Source of the DNA: an uncultured Terriglobales bacterium | GTDB lineage: Bacteria > Acidobacteriota > Terriglobia > Terriglobales > Acidobacteriaceae | Assembly: GCA_955652845.1 (NCBI GenBank) | Contig: CATPBY010000179.1 | Location: 1 to 5,867 of the forward strand | Length of the DNA stretch: 5,867 nucleotides | Reading direction: 5' to 3' | Shown: positions 5,517-5,867 of the stretch, in pieces | Position numbering within the stretch: the first letter of the stretch is position 1 | How the letters are laid out: each line of letters starts with the position of its first letter | Notes under the pieces: generated by a model | Databases searched by the model: none | Seen by the model: only the letters and a program-made list of their open reading frames with translations | What the model was told of the DNA's origin: nothing | Position numbers and translations under genes: made by a program

Positions 5517-5864
5517 ATGGAAATCTTGAGTGCGCTGAGGATCATACGGGCGCTGGCCAACGGAGTCCACCCGCAAAGTGGAGAGTCCCTGGAGGCCGAT
5601 TCGGTTTGTCGCCATGAAAAAACCGTGAAGGCTTTGAACCGCGCGCTGGGAGCCCTCGCCCAGGTGGAGCAGCGGGAGCGGACGCGGCCCGCGAACGCCG
5701 GCCGGGCATAGACTCGAACGGAAGATGCCCAGGTATGCGAGGAAGTCCGGCGCGGCATTGATTTTCACGAAATCGCCAAGACGCACAATCGCACGGTCGG
5801 ATCGATCGTGGCCCGGCTGGTGAAACTGGGAAAGATTGCGTCTCTTCCCGGCAAGGCAGCTTGA
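5517..5864 (+). pseudogene. Small Myb/SANT- or HTH-like protein gene interrupted by one in-frame TAG
   Basis: From the ATG at 5517 the frame runs 64 codons, meets TAG at 5709-5711, then continues open for 50 more codons to TGA at 5862-5864. The first part contains ALANGVHPQSGESLEADSV at 12-30 and a helical stretch ending in an Arg/Glu-rich linker (EQRERTRPANAG, 51-62). The second part, TRTEDAQVCEEV at 66-77 followed by IAKTHNRTVGSIVARLVKLG at 86-105, looks like a three-helix DNA-binding domain. From memory, related small bacterial proteins have both halves in one chain with Trp in a WTxxED motif just where TAG stands, so a TGG to TAG change would account for it. The second half has no frameshift, no further stop and normal codon use. 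No restart codon follows the TAG closely. No function is known to me; a DNA-binding role is inferred. It diverges from modB. The alternative is a short 64-residue protein. Confidence 0.7.
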
Positions 5865-5867
5865 CCG

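Noticed and set aside
5385..5786. 133-codon minus-strand open frame opposite the small HTH gene
   Set aside because: It has no recognisable domain, overlaps the modB promoter and opposes a gene with a clear Shine-Dalgarno sequence.

Overview
The window (5,867 bp, moderately GC-rich by eye) comes from a bacterial chromosome. The gene types, the short or absent 5' leaders and the small HTH protein at the right edge remind me of Acidobacteriota or a similar soil or sediment bacterium. That placement is an impression, not a demonstrated assignment. No tRNA, rRNA, CRISPR array or transposase was seen.

Left block (1-1415, minus strand): an arsenic resistance operon read right to left as arsR, arsM, arsC. 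ArsR is a metalloid-responsive repressor with a clustered C-terminal cysteine pair. ArsM is an As(III) S-adenosylmethionine methyltransferase with all four expected catalytic cysteines. ArsC is a low-molecular-weight phosphatase-type arsenate reductase cut by the window edge. ArsC would reduce arsenate to arsenite and ArsM would methylate it to volatile or exportable species. ArsR would release a dyad operator that lies over the -10 element and the arsR start codon. No efflux pump is visible; it may lie beyond the left edge.

Middle block (1512-3448, plus strand): diverging from arsR, a possible near-leaderless promoter drives a small DUF3467-type protein. It is followed with no spacer by a 533-residue multi-spanning glycosyltransferase of the ArnT/PMT (GT-C) type. 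Their contiguous stop and start codons suggest translational coupling. Their joint function is unknown.

Right block (3484-5428, minus strand): modB (permease) then modC (ATPase with a C-terminal TOBE/MOP-type region) of a molybdate-type ABC importer, converging on the glycosyltransferase. No modA binding-protein gene is present in the window. The gap between modB and modC carries a short degenerate tandem repeat resembling a dispersed intergenic repeat. modB is best started at a TTG codon just downstream of a good sigma-70-like promoter.

Right edge (5501-5864, plus strand): a small gene with a strong Shine-Dalgarno sequence encodes a two-part protein with a C-terminal Myb/SANT-like or HTH-like helical domain. 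It is interrupted by a single in-frame TAG exactly where a Trp (TGG) would be expected. The reading frame is intact after the TAG up to a TGA. This is either a very young pseudogene, a sequencing error or a read-through gene, and it is the most unusual item in the window.
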